From the NCBI GenBank assembly GCA_022823235.1, contig JAJDXO010000030.1:124001-188000 (forward strand): 64,000 nucleotides of DNA. The letters are read 5' to 3'. The first letter of the stretch is position 1; each line of letters begins with the position of its first letter. The position numbers and the translations under genes are program-made. The notes under the pieces are model-generated. The model did no database searches. It had not been told where the DNA came from and saw only the letters and a program-made list of their open reading frames with translations. The DNA is from Rhodospirillales bacterium. GTDB lineage: Bacteria; Pseudomonadota; Alphaproteobacteria; Rhodospirillales; UBA2165. Positions 36,571-45,531 of the stretch are shown here, piece after piece.

Positions 36571-37881
36571 ATGACCAACCTGAACGGCACGCATGACCCG
36601 GCTCTCACGAGCTGGGTCGAAAGCGCGAACGCGCCCGAAACCGACTTCCCCATTCAGAACCTGCCCTATGGCGTCTACCGCAAAGCCGGTTCCGGCGGTC
36701 CGGGCCGGGTGGGCGTGGCGATCGGGGATCAAATCCTCGATGTGACCGCAGCCGCCGCCGGGATGAGCGGGGCCGCGAAGGACGCGGCCGGACTCTGCAA
36801 CGGCGGGACGCTCAACGAGTTAATGGCGGCGGGCAACGGCGCCTGGTCGGCGCTTCGTGCCGGATTATCCGGGCTGCTCCGCGAGGGCGGACCAGCGGAC
36901 GCGCCCAGGGACGCACTTAGGGGCGCGCTCACCGCCCAGGCGGATGCCGAGATGCTGGTGCCGGCGAATATCGGCGACTTCTCGGATTTCTGGGCGTCGC
37001 TCACTCACGCGACCAACGCCGGGAAGATCAACCGGCCCGACAACCCGCTGCTGCCCAACTACAAGCACTTGCCCATCGCCTATCACGCCCGGTCGTCGTC
37101 GTTCGGCGTCAGCGGGACCGCCGTCCGCCGGCCCGAAGGCCAGATCAAGCCGCCCAGCGCCGATTCCCCGGTCTTCAGGCCGTGCGCGCGGCTCGACTAC
37201 GAGATGGAACTCGGCCTCTATATCGGCCCCGGCAACGACATCGGCTCGCCGATCGCGCTGGACGACGCCGAGAAGCATCTATTCGGCGTCTGCGTGCTCA
37301 ATGACTGGTCGGCGCGGGATATTCAGGCCTGGGAGTACGTGCCGTTGGGCCCCTTCCAGGGCAAGAACTTCGCCAATACCATCTCGCCCTGGGTGGTGAC
37401 CATGGAGGCGCTGGCGCCGTTTCGCACCCCGGCCTACGAACGCGCGGCCGGCGACCCGGCGCTCATGCCCTACCTCGCCTCCGACGCCAACGCGGCGGGC
37501 GGCGGCATCGACGTCAAGCTGGAGGTGTTGATTTCGTCGGCGAAAATGCGCGCGGCCGGAACGCCGCCAGCCCTGATCGGCGCATCCCGTTTCAAGGACA
37601 TGTACTGGACCGCGGCGCAGTTGGTGACCCAGCACACGGCGAGCGGCTGCAATCTCCGCCCGGGCGACCTGCTGGGGTCCGGGACGGTCTCCGATGAGGA
37701 TTCGTTCGGCAGTCTGCTCGAAACTTCGTGGGCCGGGTCCAGGACCTTCACCCTGCCGGGCGGCGAAGAGCGCACGTTCCTCGAGGATGGCGACGAGGTG
37801 ATCATGCGCGGCTATTGCGAGGCCGACGGCGCCAGACGCATTGGTCTCGGGGAATGCCGGGCCGAGGTTCTGCCATCCTGA
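36571..37881 (+). CDS. fahA: Fumarylacetoacetase
   Basis: This 436-residue hydrolase splits fumarylacetoacetate into fumarate and acetoacetate, the last step of the homogentisate route. It shows the FAH N-terminal SH3-like domain (LPYGVYRK, VAIGDQILD), then DFSDFWASLTHATNAG, PIAYHARSSSFGVSG, RLDYEMELGLYIGPGN and LNDWSARDIQAWEYVPLGPF. No maleylacetoacetate isomerase (maiA) is in the operon, so that step must come from elsewhere or be spontaneous/glutathione-driven. Confidence 0.96.
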   Translation: MTNLNGTHDPALTSWVESANAPETDFPIQNLPYGVYRKAGSGGPGRVGVAIGDQILDVTAAAAGMSGAAKDAAGLCNGGTLNELMAAGNGAWSALRAGLSGLLREGGPADAPRDALRGALTAQADAEMLVPANIGDFSDFWASLTHATNAGKINRPDNPLLPNYKHLPIAYHARSSSFGVSGTAVRRPEGQIKPPSADSPVFRPCARLDYEMELGLYIGPGNDIGSPIALDDAEKHLFGVCVLNDWSARDIQAWEYVPLGPFQGKNFANTISPWVVTMEALAPFRTPAYERAAGDPALMPYLASDANAAGGGIDVKLEVLISSAKMRAAGTPPALIGASRFKDMYWTAAQLVTQHTASGCNLRPGDLLGSGTVSDEDSFGSLLETSWAGSRTFTLPGGEERTFLEDGDEVIMRGYCEADGARRIGLGECRAEVLPS

Positions 37882-37900
37882 GGGCGCAAGGAGGATTGCC

Positions 37901-39115
37901 ATGAACGATCAAGCCCTGGTTGGCGGCTTCGATGTCAACGAGCTGACAACGGAGTTTCTGGAAGATCCGTTTCCGACCTACCGGGCGCTCCGTGAGCTCG
38001 ATCCGATCCACCGGAACAAGGACGGCTCCTACTTCCTGACGCGCTATGCGGATCTGGAACTCGCCTACAAGCATCCGGCCATGAGTTCGGACAAGAAGGT
38101 CGACTTCAAGAAGACCATGGGTGACGGACCCCTCTACCTCCATCACACGACCAGCCTGGTTTTCAACGACGACCCCTATCACGCCCGGGTGCGCAAACTG
38201 CTGGCCGGGGCTTTCACGCCCCGGAAACTCGCCGAGTTGGAACCGATCATCGAGCGGGTCATCACCAACCTTGTCGGCGAGCTCCGGGGCCGCGAGACCT
38301 TCGATCTGATGGATGATTTCGCCCTCGTGCTGCCGACGGAGATCATCGCCGACATGCTGGGCGTCGATGAGCGGACCAAGCCTCTCCTGAGGGATTACTC
38401 GCTTACCGTCCTGGGCGGTCTCGAGACGGCGCTCACCGACGAGGCGCGCGAGGCCGGGGACAAGGCGGTGGCCGAGTTCGGCGCCTATCTTCGGGATCTG
38501 ATCGACCACCGGCGAAAAAATCCGGATGAGGGCGGACGGGGCGAGGTATTGGCGGCGCTGATCTTCGGCGAGGTGGACGGGGAAGTCCTGAGCGACGTGG
38601 AGTTGGTACACAACTGCATCTTCCTGCTGAACGCCGGTCATGAGACCACCGCCAACCTGACGGCCAACGCCATTTGCTGTCTGATGGACAATCCCGAACA
38701 GATGCGGCGCCTCAGAGACGACCCGGGCCTCATCGGCACCGCTGTCGACGAGACCCTGCGCTACGACAGCTCCGTGCAGCTCGGCAACCGCAAACTCACC
38801 GAAGACGTGGACATGAACGGGACGACGGTCCCCAAGGACGCCTACCTGCATCTCGCCATCGGGGCTGCGAACCGGGATCCGGCGAAGTTCTCCGATCCCG
38901 AAAAATTCGATATCGGCCGCACCCCCAATCCTCATTTGGCCTTCGGCTGGGGCAAGCACATCTGCCTCGGCGCGACCCTGGGCAGAATCGAGGGCCGTCA
39001 TGCGGTCGGCAAGTTCATTCAGGGCTTCGGGACGATCGAGCCCGACGGTGAGCGGGAACGCGTGCTGCGGGCCCGCTTCCGCGGCTATCGCCACGTGCCG
39101 GTGAGGGTAGGTTAG
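37901..39115 (+). CDS. Cytochrome P450
   Basis: This 404-residue soluble bacterial P450 shows the I-helix motif NAGHETTANL, ExxR at ETLRYDS and the haem loop FGWGKHICLG with the cysteine ligand. The ATG at 37901 follows AGGAGG; an in-frame ATG 20 codons upstream has none. It is 19 bp after fahA and shares its operon. P450s are not part of the known homogentisate pathway, so it may feed a hydroxylated aromatic or side-chain product into it; this is inference. Its TAG stop is the first three bases of a long palindrome. Confidence 0.92.
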   Translation: MNDQALVGGFDVNELTTEFLEDPFPTYRALRELDPIHRNKDGSYFLTRYADLELAYKHPAMSSDKKVDFKKTMGDGPLYLHHTTSLVFNDDPYHARVRKLLAGAFTPRKLAELEPIIERVITNLVGELRGRETFDLMDDFALVLPTEIIADMLGVDERTKPLLRDYSLTVLGGLETALTDEAREAGDKAVAEFGAYLRDLIDHRRKNPDEGGRGEVLAALIFGEVDGEVLSDVELVHNCIFLLNAGHETTANLTANAICCLMDNPEQMRRLRDDPGLIGTAVDETLRYDSSVQLGNRKLTEDVDMNGTTVPKDAYLHLAIGAANRDPAKFSDPEKFDIGRTPNPHLAFGWGKHICLGATLGRIEGRHAVGKFIQGFGTIEPDGERERVLRARFRGYRHVPVRVG

Positions 39116-39161
39116 AGCAGTTTCGGGCCAGATTGATCCAATTTGGCCCGAAACTGCTCTA
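39113..39161. terminator. Perfect 18-bp-arm palindrome between convergent genes
   Basis: TAGAGCAGTTTCGGGCCA (39113-39130) and its exact complement (39144-39161) flank a 13-bp loop. The left TAG is the P450 stop; the right end read on the minus strand is the TAG stop of the cleavage-enzyme gene. It should form a strong hairpin in both transcripts and act as a bidirectional terminator. Half-copies ending GAAACTGCTC(T/C)AGG occur at 3752 and 27634. Confidence 0.8.
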
Positions 39162-40043
39162 GGCGGCCTGCTTCAGGCCCAGCAGCTCCCGCGCCTCGGC
39201 GGCCGTCGCCGGCTCCTTGTCCAGAGAGCGCATGATCCCGACCCCCTTCTCGACCAGCGCCGCATTGCTCGGCGCGGGCACGCCTTTCTCCAAATAGAGA
39301 TTGTCCTCGAGCCCGACGCGGACATGGCCGCCATAGAGAAGAGACTGGGCGAGCATGGGGAACTCGCCGGCGCCGATGCCGAACGACGCCCAGTGGGCTC
39401 CGTCGGGCAGACGATCGCGCATGAACATCATGGATTCCGGCGTTTGCTCGATACCCCAGGGAATGCCGAGGCAAAGCTGGTACAGGGGCGGCTCGTCGAT
39501 GACGCCGTCCGCAACCATCTTCTTGGCCAGCCGCAGATGCCCGGTGTCGAACACTTCGAGCTCCGGCTTGGCGCCGCAGTCCCGGGCAACCTCGGCCATG
39601 ACCCTGAGATGCTCCGGCGTATTGATGATCACGAAATCACCGAAATTCATGCTGCCGTAATCAAGGGTGCAGATCTCCGGCTTGTTCTCCCGCACATGCT
39701 GCATGCGCACCTCGGGCGTTTTCATCGCGGGCGTGCCCTCGGCGGTGTTGGCGTCGGGCGGCGAGGGGTTGAACCGGGCGCCATGTCCGCAGGTGAGATT
39801 GATCACGACGTCAACGCCGCTCTCGCGGATGCGGTCGACCACCTCCTTATAAAGTTCGGGCGCCATGGAGGGGGCGCCGGTATCGGGGTCGCGGACATGG
39901 ATATGAACCACGGCGGCGCCGGCTTTGGCCGCGTCGATGCCGGAATCGGCGATTTGCTTGGGCGTAATCGGCAAGCCCGGATGTTTGGTCGGCGGTGTTA
40001 CGCTGCCTGTCAGTGCACAGGTCAAAATACGCTTATCGGCCAC
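39159..40043 (-). CDS. Beta-keto acid cleavage enzyme (BKACE / Kce family)
   Basis: This 294-residue TIM-barrel enzyme (DUF849 family) condenses a beta-keto acid with acetyl-CoA to give acetoacetate and a new CoA ester. The zinc-binding VVHIHVRDPDTG and INLTCGHGARF, GSMNFGDFVIINTP and GLEDNLYLEKG motifs are intact. The start is GTG 40043, preceded by GGGAGG; the frame is open 79 codons further but without family homology. Substrates in the family include 3-keto-5-aminohexanoate, dehydrocarnitine and others. Its neighbour pathway also ends in acetoacetate, which may or may not be meaningful. Confidence 0.9.
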   Translation of the reverse strand: MADKRILTCALTGSVTPPTKHPGLPITPKQIADSGIDAAKAGAAVVHIHVRDPDTGAPSMAPELYKEVVDRIRESGVDVVINLTCGHGARFNPSPPDANTAEGTPAMKTPEVRMQHVRENKPEICTLDYGSMNFGDFVIINTPEHLRVMAEVARDCGAKPELEVFDTGHLRLAKKMVADGVIDEPPLYQLCLGIPWGIEQTPESMMFMRDRLPDGAHWASFGIGAGEFPMLAQSLLYGGHVRVGLEDNLYLEKGVPAPSNAALVEKGVGIMRSLDKEPATAAEARELLGLKQAA

Positions 40044-40141
40044 TGGAGCCTCCCCCGTCTGTTGCGCCGCTGTATCCAGAACGTCGCGGAAGGAGAGGGC
40101 GAATGCAAGTCCAATCCGACGGCCCGAATTTGCCATGCAAA

Positions 40142-40171
40142 CCCCCGGGCCCGCTCGCACGGACCCGGGGG
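40142..40171. other. GC-rich hairpin in the urtA upstream region
   Basis: CCCCCGGG and CCCGGGGG arms, extended inward with one mismatch, lie in the 444-bp gap between the BKACE gene and urtA. The gap holds otherwise a 26-bp direct repeat (40189 and 40457), AT-rich sequence at 40270-40320 and the sigma-54 promoter. No gene is apparent in it. Confidence 0.4.
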
Positions 40172-40426
40172 CGCCGGGATCGCGTCTGTGCAACAACAAC
40201 CCCGTAGTGGAAGCCGCAAGACTTCCATCGACAGAATGGCGGGCGAGGTCCACGGCCGTCAACCAATCACAAACTTGCAAATTTATTGTTCAAATTTTAG
40301 TTTTGATCAAAAATTAGGCATATTGACTGCCCCCTTGGCACACATCCCCAGCGTCATCACCCGCCGGGCCTCACATAACCCATTGAAAAATATACGATAA
40401 TAAATTCTCCGGCGATTCATGAGGAT

Positions 40427-40444
40427 TTGGCACGGAGGTTGCTT
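40427..40444 (+). promoter_or_regulatory. Sigma-54 promoter for the urt-ure operon
   Basis: TTGGCACGGAGGTTGCTT matches the -24/-12 consensus (TGGCAC-N5-TTGCW) at every conserved position. It lies 44-60 bp before the urtA start. Urea uptake and urease genes are classic nitrogen-limitation genes, so NtrC with RpoN is the expected control. I did not find a convincing NtrC dyad by eye. Confidence 0.85.
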
Positions 40445-40487
40445 TTTCGTTTTGCGGTGCAACAACAACCTCGTAGTGGAGATCATC

Positions 40488-41777
40488 ATGAAGAAGAATT
40501 TACTGTCACTGGCCGCCGCGGGAGCCTTCGCCGTTTCGATGGCTCTTTCCGGTGCGGCAAATGCGGCCGACACCATCAAAGTGGGCGTCCTGCATTCCCT
40601 TTCCGGGACCATGGCCATCAGCGAAACGACGCTGAAGGACACCATGCTGATGCTGGTGGACGACCTGAACAAGAAAGGCGGCCTGCTCGGCAAGAAGGTC
40701 GAGGCGGTGGTCGTCGACCCGGCCTCCAACTGGCCGTTGTTTGCCGAAAAGATGCGCGAGCTTCTGAGCGTCCACAAAGTGGATGTGGTGTTCGGCAACT
40801 GGACCTCGGTCAGCCGCAAGTCGGTTCTGCCGGTGGTCGAGGAGCTCAACGGGCTGCTGTTCTACCCCGTCCAGTACGAGGGCGAGGAGAGCTCCCGGAA
40901 CGTGTTCTACACCGGCGCCGCGCCGAACCAGCAGGCGATCCCGGCCGTCGAGTATCTGATGAGCGAAGACGGCGGCGAGGCCAAGCGCTGGGTGCTGCTC
41001 GGCACCGACTATGTCTATCCGCGGACGACCAACAAGATACTCCGGGCTTTCCTGAAGTCCAAAGGCGTGGCCGAGGAAGACATCATGGAGAACTACACCC
41101 CGTTCGGTCATTCCGACTGGCAGACCATCGTCGCCGAAGTCAAGAAATTCGCTTCCGCCGGCAAGAAGACCGCCGTCGTCTCGACCATCAACGGTGACGC
41201 CAACGTGCCGTTCTACAAGGAGCTCGGCAACCAGGGCATCAAGGCCGAAGACATTCCGGTCGTCGCGTTCTCGGTCGGCGAGGAAGAACTCGCCGGTCTG
41301 GACACCACACCGCTCGTCGGTCACCTGGCGGCCTGGAACTATTTCATGTCGGTGGAGGACCGGAACAATGAGGCGTTCATCAAGAAATGGCACGCCTTCA
41401 TCAAGGATGAGAAGCGGGTCACCAATGATCCCATGGAGGCCCACTACATCGGCTTCAACATGTGGGTTCAGGCGGTGAAGCAGGCCGGCACCACCCAGGT
41501 GGATGCGGTTCGCCAGGCCATGTACGGGCAGAAGTTTCCGAACCTGACCGGCGGCGTCGCGGTGATGAACACCAACCACCACCTGTCCAAGCCGGTGCTG
41601 ATCGGTGAAATTCAGCCGGATGGCCAGTTCGACACGGTGTGGCAGACGGACGGCGTCGTCAAAGGCGATGCATGGTCCGACTTCATCCCCGAGAGCGCGA
41701 AGCTGACCGCCGACTGGACCTTCCCCTGGGTCTGCGGCAACTGCACGGAGCCCAAGTTCAAGACTCTGATCAACTAA
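40488..41777 (+). CDS. urtA: Urea ABC transporter, substrate-binding protein
   Basis: This 429-residue periplasmic protein has a signal peptide (MKKNLLSLAAAGAFAVSMAL, cut after ANA at 26). It shows the UrtA landmarks IKVGVLHSLSGTMAISE, PASNWPLFAEK, VFGNWTSVSRKSVLPVVEE and NVFYTGAAPNQQ, with CGNCTEPKFK at the end. The ATG at 40488 sits after GTGGAGATC, within the second copy of a 26-bp repeat. First gene of urtABCDE-ureDABCEFG, downstream of the sigma-54 promoter. Confidence 0.96.
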   Translation: MKKNLLSLAAAGAFAVSMALSGAANAADTIKVGVLHSLSGTMAISETTLKDTMLMLVDDLNKKGGLLGKKVEAVVVDPASNWPLFAEKMRELLSVHKVDVVFGNWTSVSRKSVLPVVEELNGLLFYPVQYEGEESSRNVFYTGAAPNQQAIPAVEYLMSEDGGEAKRWVLLGTDYVYPRTTNKILRAFLKSKGVAEEDIMENYTPFGHSDWQTIVAEVKKFASAGKKTAVVSTINGDANVPFYKELGNQGIKAEDIPVVAFSVGEEELAGLDTTPLVGHLAAWNYFMSVEDRNNEAFIKKWHAFIKDEKRVTNDPMEAHYIGFNMWVQAVKQAGTTQVDAVRQAMYGQKFPNLTGGVAVMNTNHHLSKPVLIGEIQPDGQFDTVWQTDGVVKGDAWSDFIPESAKLTADWTFPWVCGNCTEPKFKTLIN

Positions 41778-41787
41778 GAAACGTCTC

Positions 41788-41842
41788 CGAGGCCGGAGGG
41801 GCCTGCCCTGGGTCCCAATCCGACAGGCTCCTTCGGCCCTCG
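41788..41842 (+). terminator. Intercistronic hairpin between urtA and urtB
   Basis: CGAGGCCGGAGGGGCCTG and CAGGCTCCTTCGGCCCTCG are near-complementary 18/19-base arms around a short loop, in the 136-bp urtA-urtB gap, with only CTTTGG after it. It probably stabilises the urtA message or reduces read-through, giving more binding protein than permease. Confidence 0.55.
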
Positions 41843-41913
41843 CTTTGGTACGACTTCACTGATTGGCCGCGACAAGTCGGCCCACCAATACCAATAAACC
41901 GTGAGAGGTTGGC

Positions 41914-43557
41914 GTGGCGCGCATCTCAACACTACCAAGCAGACTGGCGGCCCTTGGGATTCTGCTCACCGTTTTGCTTGGCGGCGCCTTGGCGGCTCAC
42001 GCTCAGGACGCACGAGACTTCGATGCACTCGTCGCCGGCCTCAACGCCAAGAGCTTCAAGGCCAAGATCAAGGCCGTCGACGTCCTCGCGGCGTCCGGCC
42101 ACGAACGGGCGGCCGAGGTGTTGACCGTATTCCTCGGGGGCAAGCTGTTTGCCCGCCGATCGGACGGCAGGATTTTCATGACCGAACGCTCCGGCGGCGT
42201 TTATCTGCTGACCGACGCGGTAACCGGCGCGGACGCCGGCCAGGCGTCCGGCAAGAAGCTTCGCAAGGTACGCCTCAACAACCGGGTGCGGGTCGCGATC
42301 CGGACGGCGCTCGGCGGATTGACCCTGCTCAGCCCCGATCCGGCCAAGCGCTCGGCGGCCGCGGACGCGGTGTTCAAATCGCCCAATGCCGGTTTCCTGC
42401 CGACCCTTGAGGCGGCCATCGCACGGGAGACGGTCGAGAAGATCAAGATCAAGCTCACCATGACCCGGGCCGCCGTCCGGTTGAAGACCGGCAAGACCGA
42501 CGAGATCAAGCTGGCGGCCATCGGTACGCTCTCCGATCTGGCGACTCCGGCTTCGCGGGCGCTTCTGGCGGGCGTTGTGCACGCCGAGGGCGGCAACGCC
42601 ATCTCCGAAGCGGCCGCCGAGGCGCTCGCCGATATCGAGCGCAAACTGGCCTTCTGGAACGCCGTCGGCAACATTTTTCAGGGTTTGAGCCTCGGCTCGG
42701 TGCTGCTGCTTGCCGCGGTCGGCCTTGCCATCACCTTCGGGGTGATGGGGGTCATCAACATGGCTCACGGCGAGTTGGTGATGCTCGGCGCCTATACGAC
42801 ATTCGTCATTCAGGAGATATTCCGCACCCATTTCCCGGGCCTGTTCGACTGGTCGATCATCGTCGCGCTGCCTTGCGCGTTTGCCGTCTCCGGCGCCTTC
42901 GGGATCGCCATCGAGCGGGGCATCATCCGCTATCTCTACGGCCGTCCGTTGGAGACCCTGCTCGCCACCTGGGGTCTGAGCCTGATCCTGCAGCAACTGG
43001 TTCGCTCCATTTTCGGCCCCACCAACCGCGAGGTCGGCAGCCCATCCTGGATGTCGGGCTCCATGGAGATCGCCGGCGGCTTCGTGCTCACCTTCAACCG
43101 GGCCTGGATTATCCTGTTCAGCCTGCTGGTCCTTGCGGCGCTGATCGTGGTGTTCAAGAAGACCGCCTTCGGCCTCCAGATGCGGGCGGTCACCCAGAAC
43201 CGGGCGATGGCCGGCTCCATGGGCATCCGCACCGGCTGGGTCGATGCCATGACCTTCGGTCTCGGCGCCGGCATTGCCGGGGTGGCCGGCGTTGCTCTCA
43301 GCCAGATCGACAATGTGAGCCCCAACCTGGGCCAGGCCTACATCATCGACAGTTTCATGGTGGTGGTGTTCGGCGGCGTCGGAAATCTTTGGGGGACACT
43401 GGTCGGCGCCTTCACCCTCGGCGTCGTCAACAAATTTCTTGAGCCCTTCGCCGGGGCGGTGCTGGCCAAGATCCTGGTCCTGGTGGTGATCATTCTCTTT
43501 ATTCAGAAGCGGCCGCGCGGGCTGTTCGCCCTCAGGGGCCGGGCGGTGGAGAACTGA
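41914..43557 (+). CDS. urtB: Urea ABC transporter permease UrtB (with N-terminal extension)
   Basis: This 547-residue protein starts at GTG 41914. Residues 1-30 are a signal-like segment, residues about 30-245 a helical, HEAT-like periplasmic extension (FDALVAGLNAKSFKAKIKAV onward), and the rest a branched-chain-type permease (FGVMGVINMAHGELVMLGAY, VFGGVGNLWGTLVGAF). The extension is common in proteobacterial UrtB. It pairs with UrtC in the membrane. Confidence 0.94.
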   Translation: MARISTLPSRLAALGILLTVLLGGALAAHAQDARDFDALVAGLNAKSFKAKIKAVDVLAASGHERAAEVLTVFLGGKLFARRSDGRIFMTERSGGVYLLTDAVTGADAGQASGKKLRKVRLNNRVRVAIRTALGGLTLLSPDPAKRSAAADAVFKSPNAGFLPTLEAAIARETVEKIKIKLTMTRAAVRLKTGKTDEIKLAAIGTLSDLATPASRALLAGVVHAEGGNAISEAAAEALADIERKLAFWNAVGNIFQGLSLGSVLLLAAVGLAITFGVMGVINMAHGELVMLGAYTTFVIQEIFRTHFPGLFDWSIIVALPCAFAVSGAFGIAIERGIIRYLYGRPLETLLATWGLSLILQQLVRSIFGPTNREVGSPSWMSGSMEIAGGFVLTFNRAWIILFSLLVLAALIVVFKKTAFGLQMRAVTQNRAMAGSMGIRTGWVDAMTFGLGAGIAGVAGVALSQIDNVSPNLGQAYIIDSFMVVVFGGVGNLWGTLVGAFTLGVVNKFLEPFAGAVLAKILVLVVIILFIQKRPRGLFALRGRAVEN

Positions 43558-43558
43558 T

Positions 43559-44743
43559 GTGAATAGGGCGGTTCCCCAGCGGCGTTCGGGCTTTTCGTTC
43601 CTCCTTACCGACCGGGGCGGACAGATTCTCCTCTCCGTCCTCCTGGTTCTGATCATCGCCGTCCCGGTCCTCAATCTCTGGGTGCCCGAGAGCTCGCCGT
43701 TCCACGTCCCCACCTTCGTCGTCAGCCTGCTGGGGAAGTATCTGGCGTTTGCCCTGTTGGCCCTCAGCGTCGATTTGATCTGGGGCTTCGCCGGTATCCT
43801 GAGCCTCGGCCACGGTGCGTTTTTCGCCCTCGGCGGCTACGCCATGGGCATGCATTTGATGCGCGAGATCGGCGACCGGGGCGTCTACGGCAACCCGATC
43901 CTGCCCGACTTCATGGTGTTCCTGAACTGGAAGGAACTTCCCTGGTACTGGTTCGGTTTCGACATGTTCTGGTTCGCCATGCTGATGGTGGTCGTGGTGC
44001 CGGGCGCACTCGCTTTTCTATTCGGCTGGCTCGCCTTCCGCTCGCGGGTGACCGGCGTCTATTTGTCGATCATCACCCAGGCGCTGACATTCGCCCTGAT
44101 GCTGGCGTTCTTCCGCAACGACATGGGCTTCGGCGGCAACAACGGACTGACCGACTTCAAGGACGTGCTCGGCTTCAATCTGCAGTCCGACGCGACGCGC
44201 GTCGGGTTGTTCGTCGCGACGGCATTGCTGTTGGCGCTGAGTTACGCCCTTTGCCGATTAATCGTCACGTCGCGGCTTGGCAGCGTCCTGGTGGCTATCC
44301 GGGATGCCGAAAGCCGGACCCGGTTCCTGGGCTACCGGGTCGAACACTACCAGCTCTTCGTTTTCACCGTATCCGCCGCGCTCGCCGGTATCGCCGGCGC
44401 GCTCTACGTCCCCCAGGTCGGGATCATCAATCCCAGCGAGTTCACCCCCGCCAATTCCATCGAGATCGTTATCTGGGTGGCCATCGGCGGGCGGGGCACC
44501 CTCTACGGCGCGGTGCTGGGCGCGGTGATCGTCAACTTCGCCAAGACCTACCTTACCGGCGCGTTTCCGGACATCTGGCTCTACTTCCTGGGCGCAATGT
44601 TCGTTCTGGTGACCATCTTCCTGCCCAAGGGGCTGGTCGGCACGTTGCCCGCGTTCCCGAGCCTGTCCAGGAAGAGCGCGGCCAAGCCGCGCCATGTTTC
44701 GCCGGGCGCCCGGCCGGTGCGCCAGGCGGCGCCGGGAGAATAA
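43559..44743 (+). CDS. urtC: Urea ABC transporter permease UrtC
   Basis: This 394-residue permease of the LivM type has landmarks DLIWGFAGILSLGHGAFFAL, GNNGLTDFKDVLGF and IGGRGTLYGAVLGAVIVN. The start is GTG 43559, because the ATG at 43557 runs straight into a stop. It begins one base after the urtB stop codon. Confidence 0.94.
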   Translation: MNRAVPQRRSGFSFLLTDRGGQILLSVLLVLIIAVPVLNLWVPESSPFHVPTFVVSLLGKYLAFALLALSVDLIWGFAGILSLGHGAFFALGGYAMGMHLMREIGDRGVYGNPILPDFMVFLNWKELPWYWFGFDMFWFAMLMVVVVPGALAFLFGWLAFRSRVTGVYLSIITQALTFALMLAFFRNDMGFGGNNGLTDFKDVLGFNLQSDATRVGLFVATALLLALSYALCRLIVTSRLGSVLVAIRDAESRTRFLGYRVEHYQLFVFTVSAALAGIAGALYVPQVGIINPSEFTPANSIEIVIWVAIGGRGTLYGAVLGAVIVNFAKTYLTGAFPDIWLYFLGAMFVLVTIFLPKGLVGTLPAFPSLSRKSAAKPRHVSPGARPVRQAAPGE

Positions 44744-44746
44744 GCG

Positions 44747-45529
44747 ATGGCGATGGTTCAGGCGACAATGCGGCCCCTCGGCGAGGTGGACAACGATTCC
44801 ATCCTCTACCTGGACGGTGTCTCAGTCAGTTTCGATGGATTCAAGGCCCTCAACAATCTGAGTTTCGTTGTCGATCCCGGCGAGCTGCGCGCCATCATCG
44901 GCCCCAATGGGGCGGGCAAGACGACGATGATGGATGTGGTTACCGGCAAGACCCGTCCCGACGAAGGGCGCGTGGAGTTCAACGGCGGCATCGATCTCAC
45001 TAAGCTCGACGAGGCGCGGATCGCCAACCTGGGCATCGGCCGTAAGTTTCAGAAACCAACCGTGTTCGAGTTCCACACCGTCTTCCGGAACCTGGAATTG
45101 GCTCTCAAGGGGTATCGGGGTGTCCTGGATTCGCTGCTGTTCCGCCGCGGCGATGACCAACAGGCCCGCATCGAAGAAGTGCTGGAGACCATCGCCCTGA
45201 CCCGGGCCGCCGATATGGAGGCCGGCTCCTTGTCCCACGGGCAGAAGCAGTGGCTGGAGATCGGCATGCTCCTGATGCAGGACCCGGAGCTGCTGCTGGT
45301 GGACGAGCCCGCCGCCGGGATGACCGATGCGGAGACCGAACAGACGGCGGTGCTCCTGAAACGGATTGCCGGCAGGCGGTCGGTGGTGGTGGTCGAGCAC
45401 GACATGGAATTCGTCAAGGCGCTCGATTGCCGGGTCACCGTCCTTCACGAAGGCTCGGTCCTGGCGGAAGGGTCCCTGGAACGGGTTCAGGCCGACGAGC
45501 AGGTCGTCGAGGTTTATCTGGGACGCTGA
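44747..45529 (+). CDS. urtD: Urea ABC transporter ATPase UrtD
   Basis: This 260-residue ATPase has Walker A GPNGAGKT (residues 52-59), Walker B ELLLVDEPAAGM and the switch HDMEF. The ABC signature is LSHGQ instead of LSGGQ, a normal feature of UrtD. The start follows urtC by 3 bp, and urtE follows after 2 bp. Confidence 0.95.
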   Translation: MAMVQATMRPLGEVDNDSILYLDGVSVSFDGFKALNNLSFVVDPGELRAIIGPNGAGKTTMMDVVTGKTRPDEGRVEFNGGIDLTKLDEARIANLGIGRKFQKPTVFEFHTVFRNLELALKGYRGVLDSLLFRRGDDQQARIEEVLETIALTRAADMEAGSLSHGQKQWLEIGMLLMQDPELLLVDEPAAGMTDAETEQTAVLLKRIAGRRSVVVVEHDMEFVKALDCRVTVLHEGSVLAEGSLERVQADEQVVEVYLGR

Positions 45530-45531
45530 AC

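Noticed and set aside
41932-43713. 593-residue minus-strand open frame across urtB
   Set aside because: Antisense shadow of urtB running into urtC; charged, low-complexity translation with no start signal.
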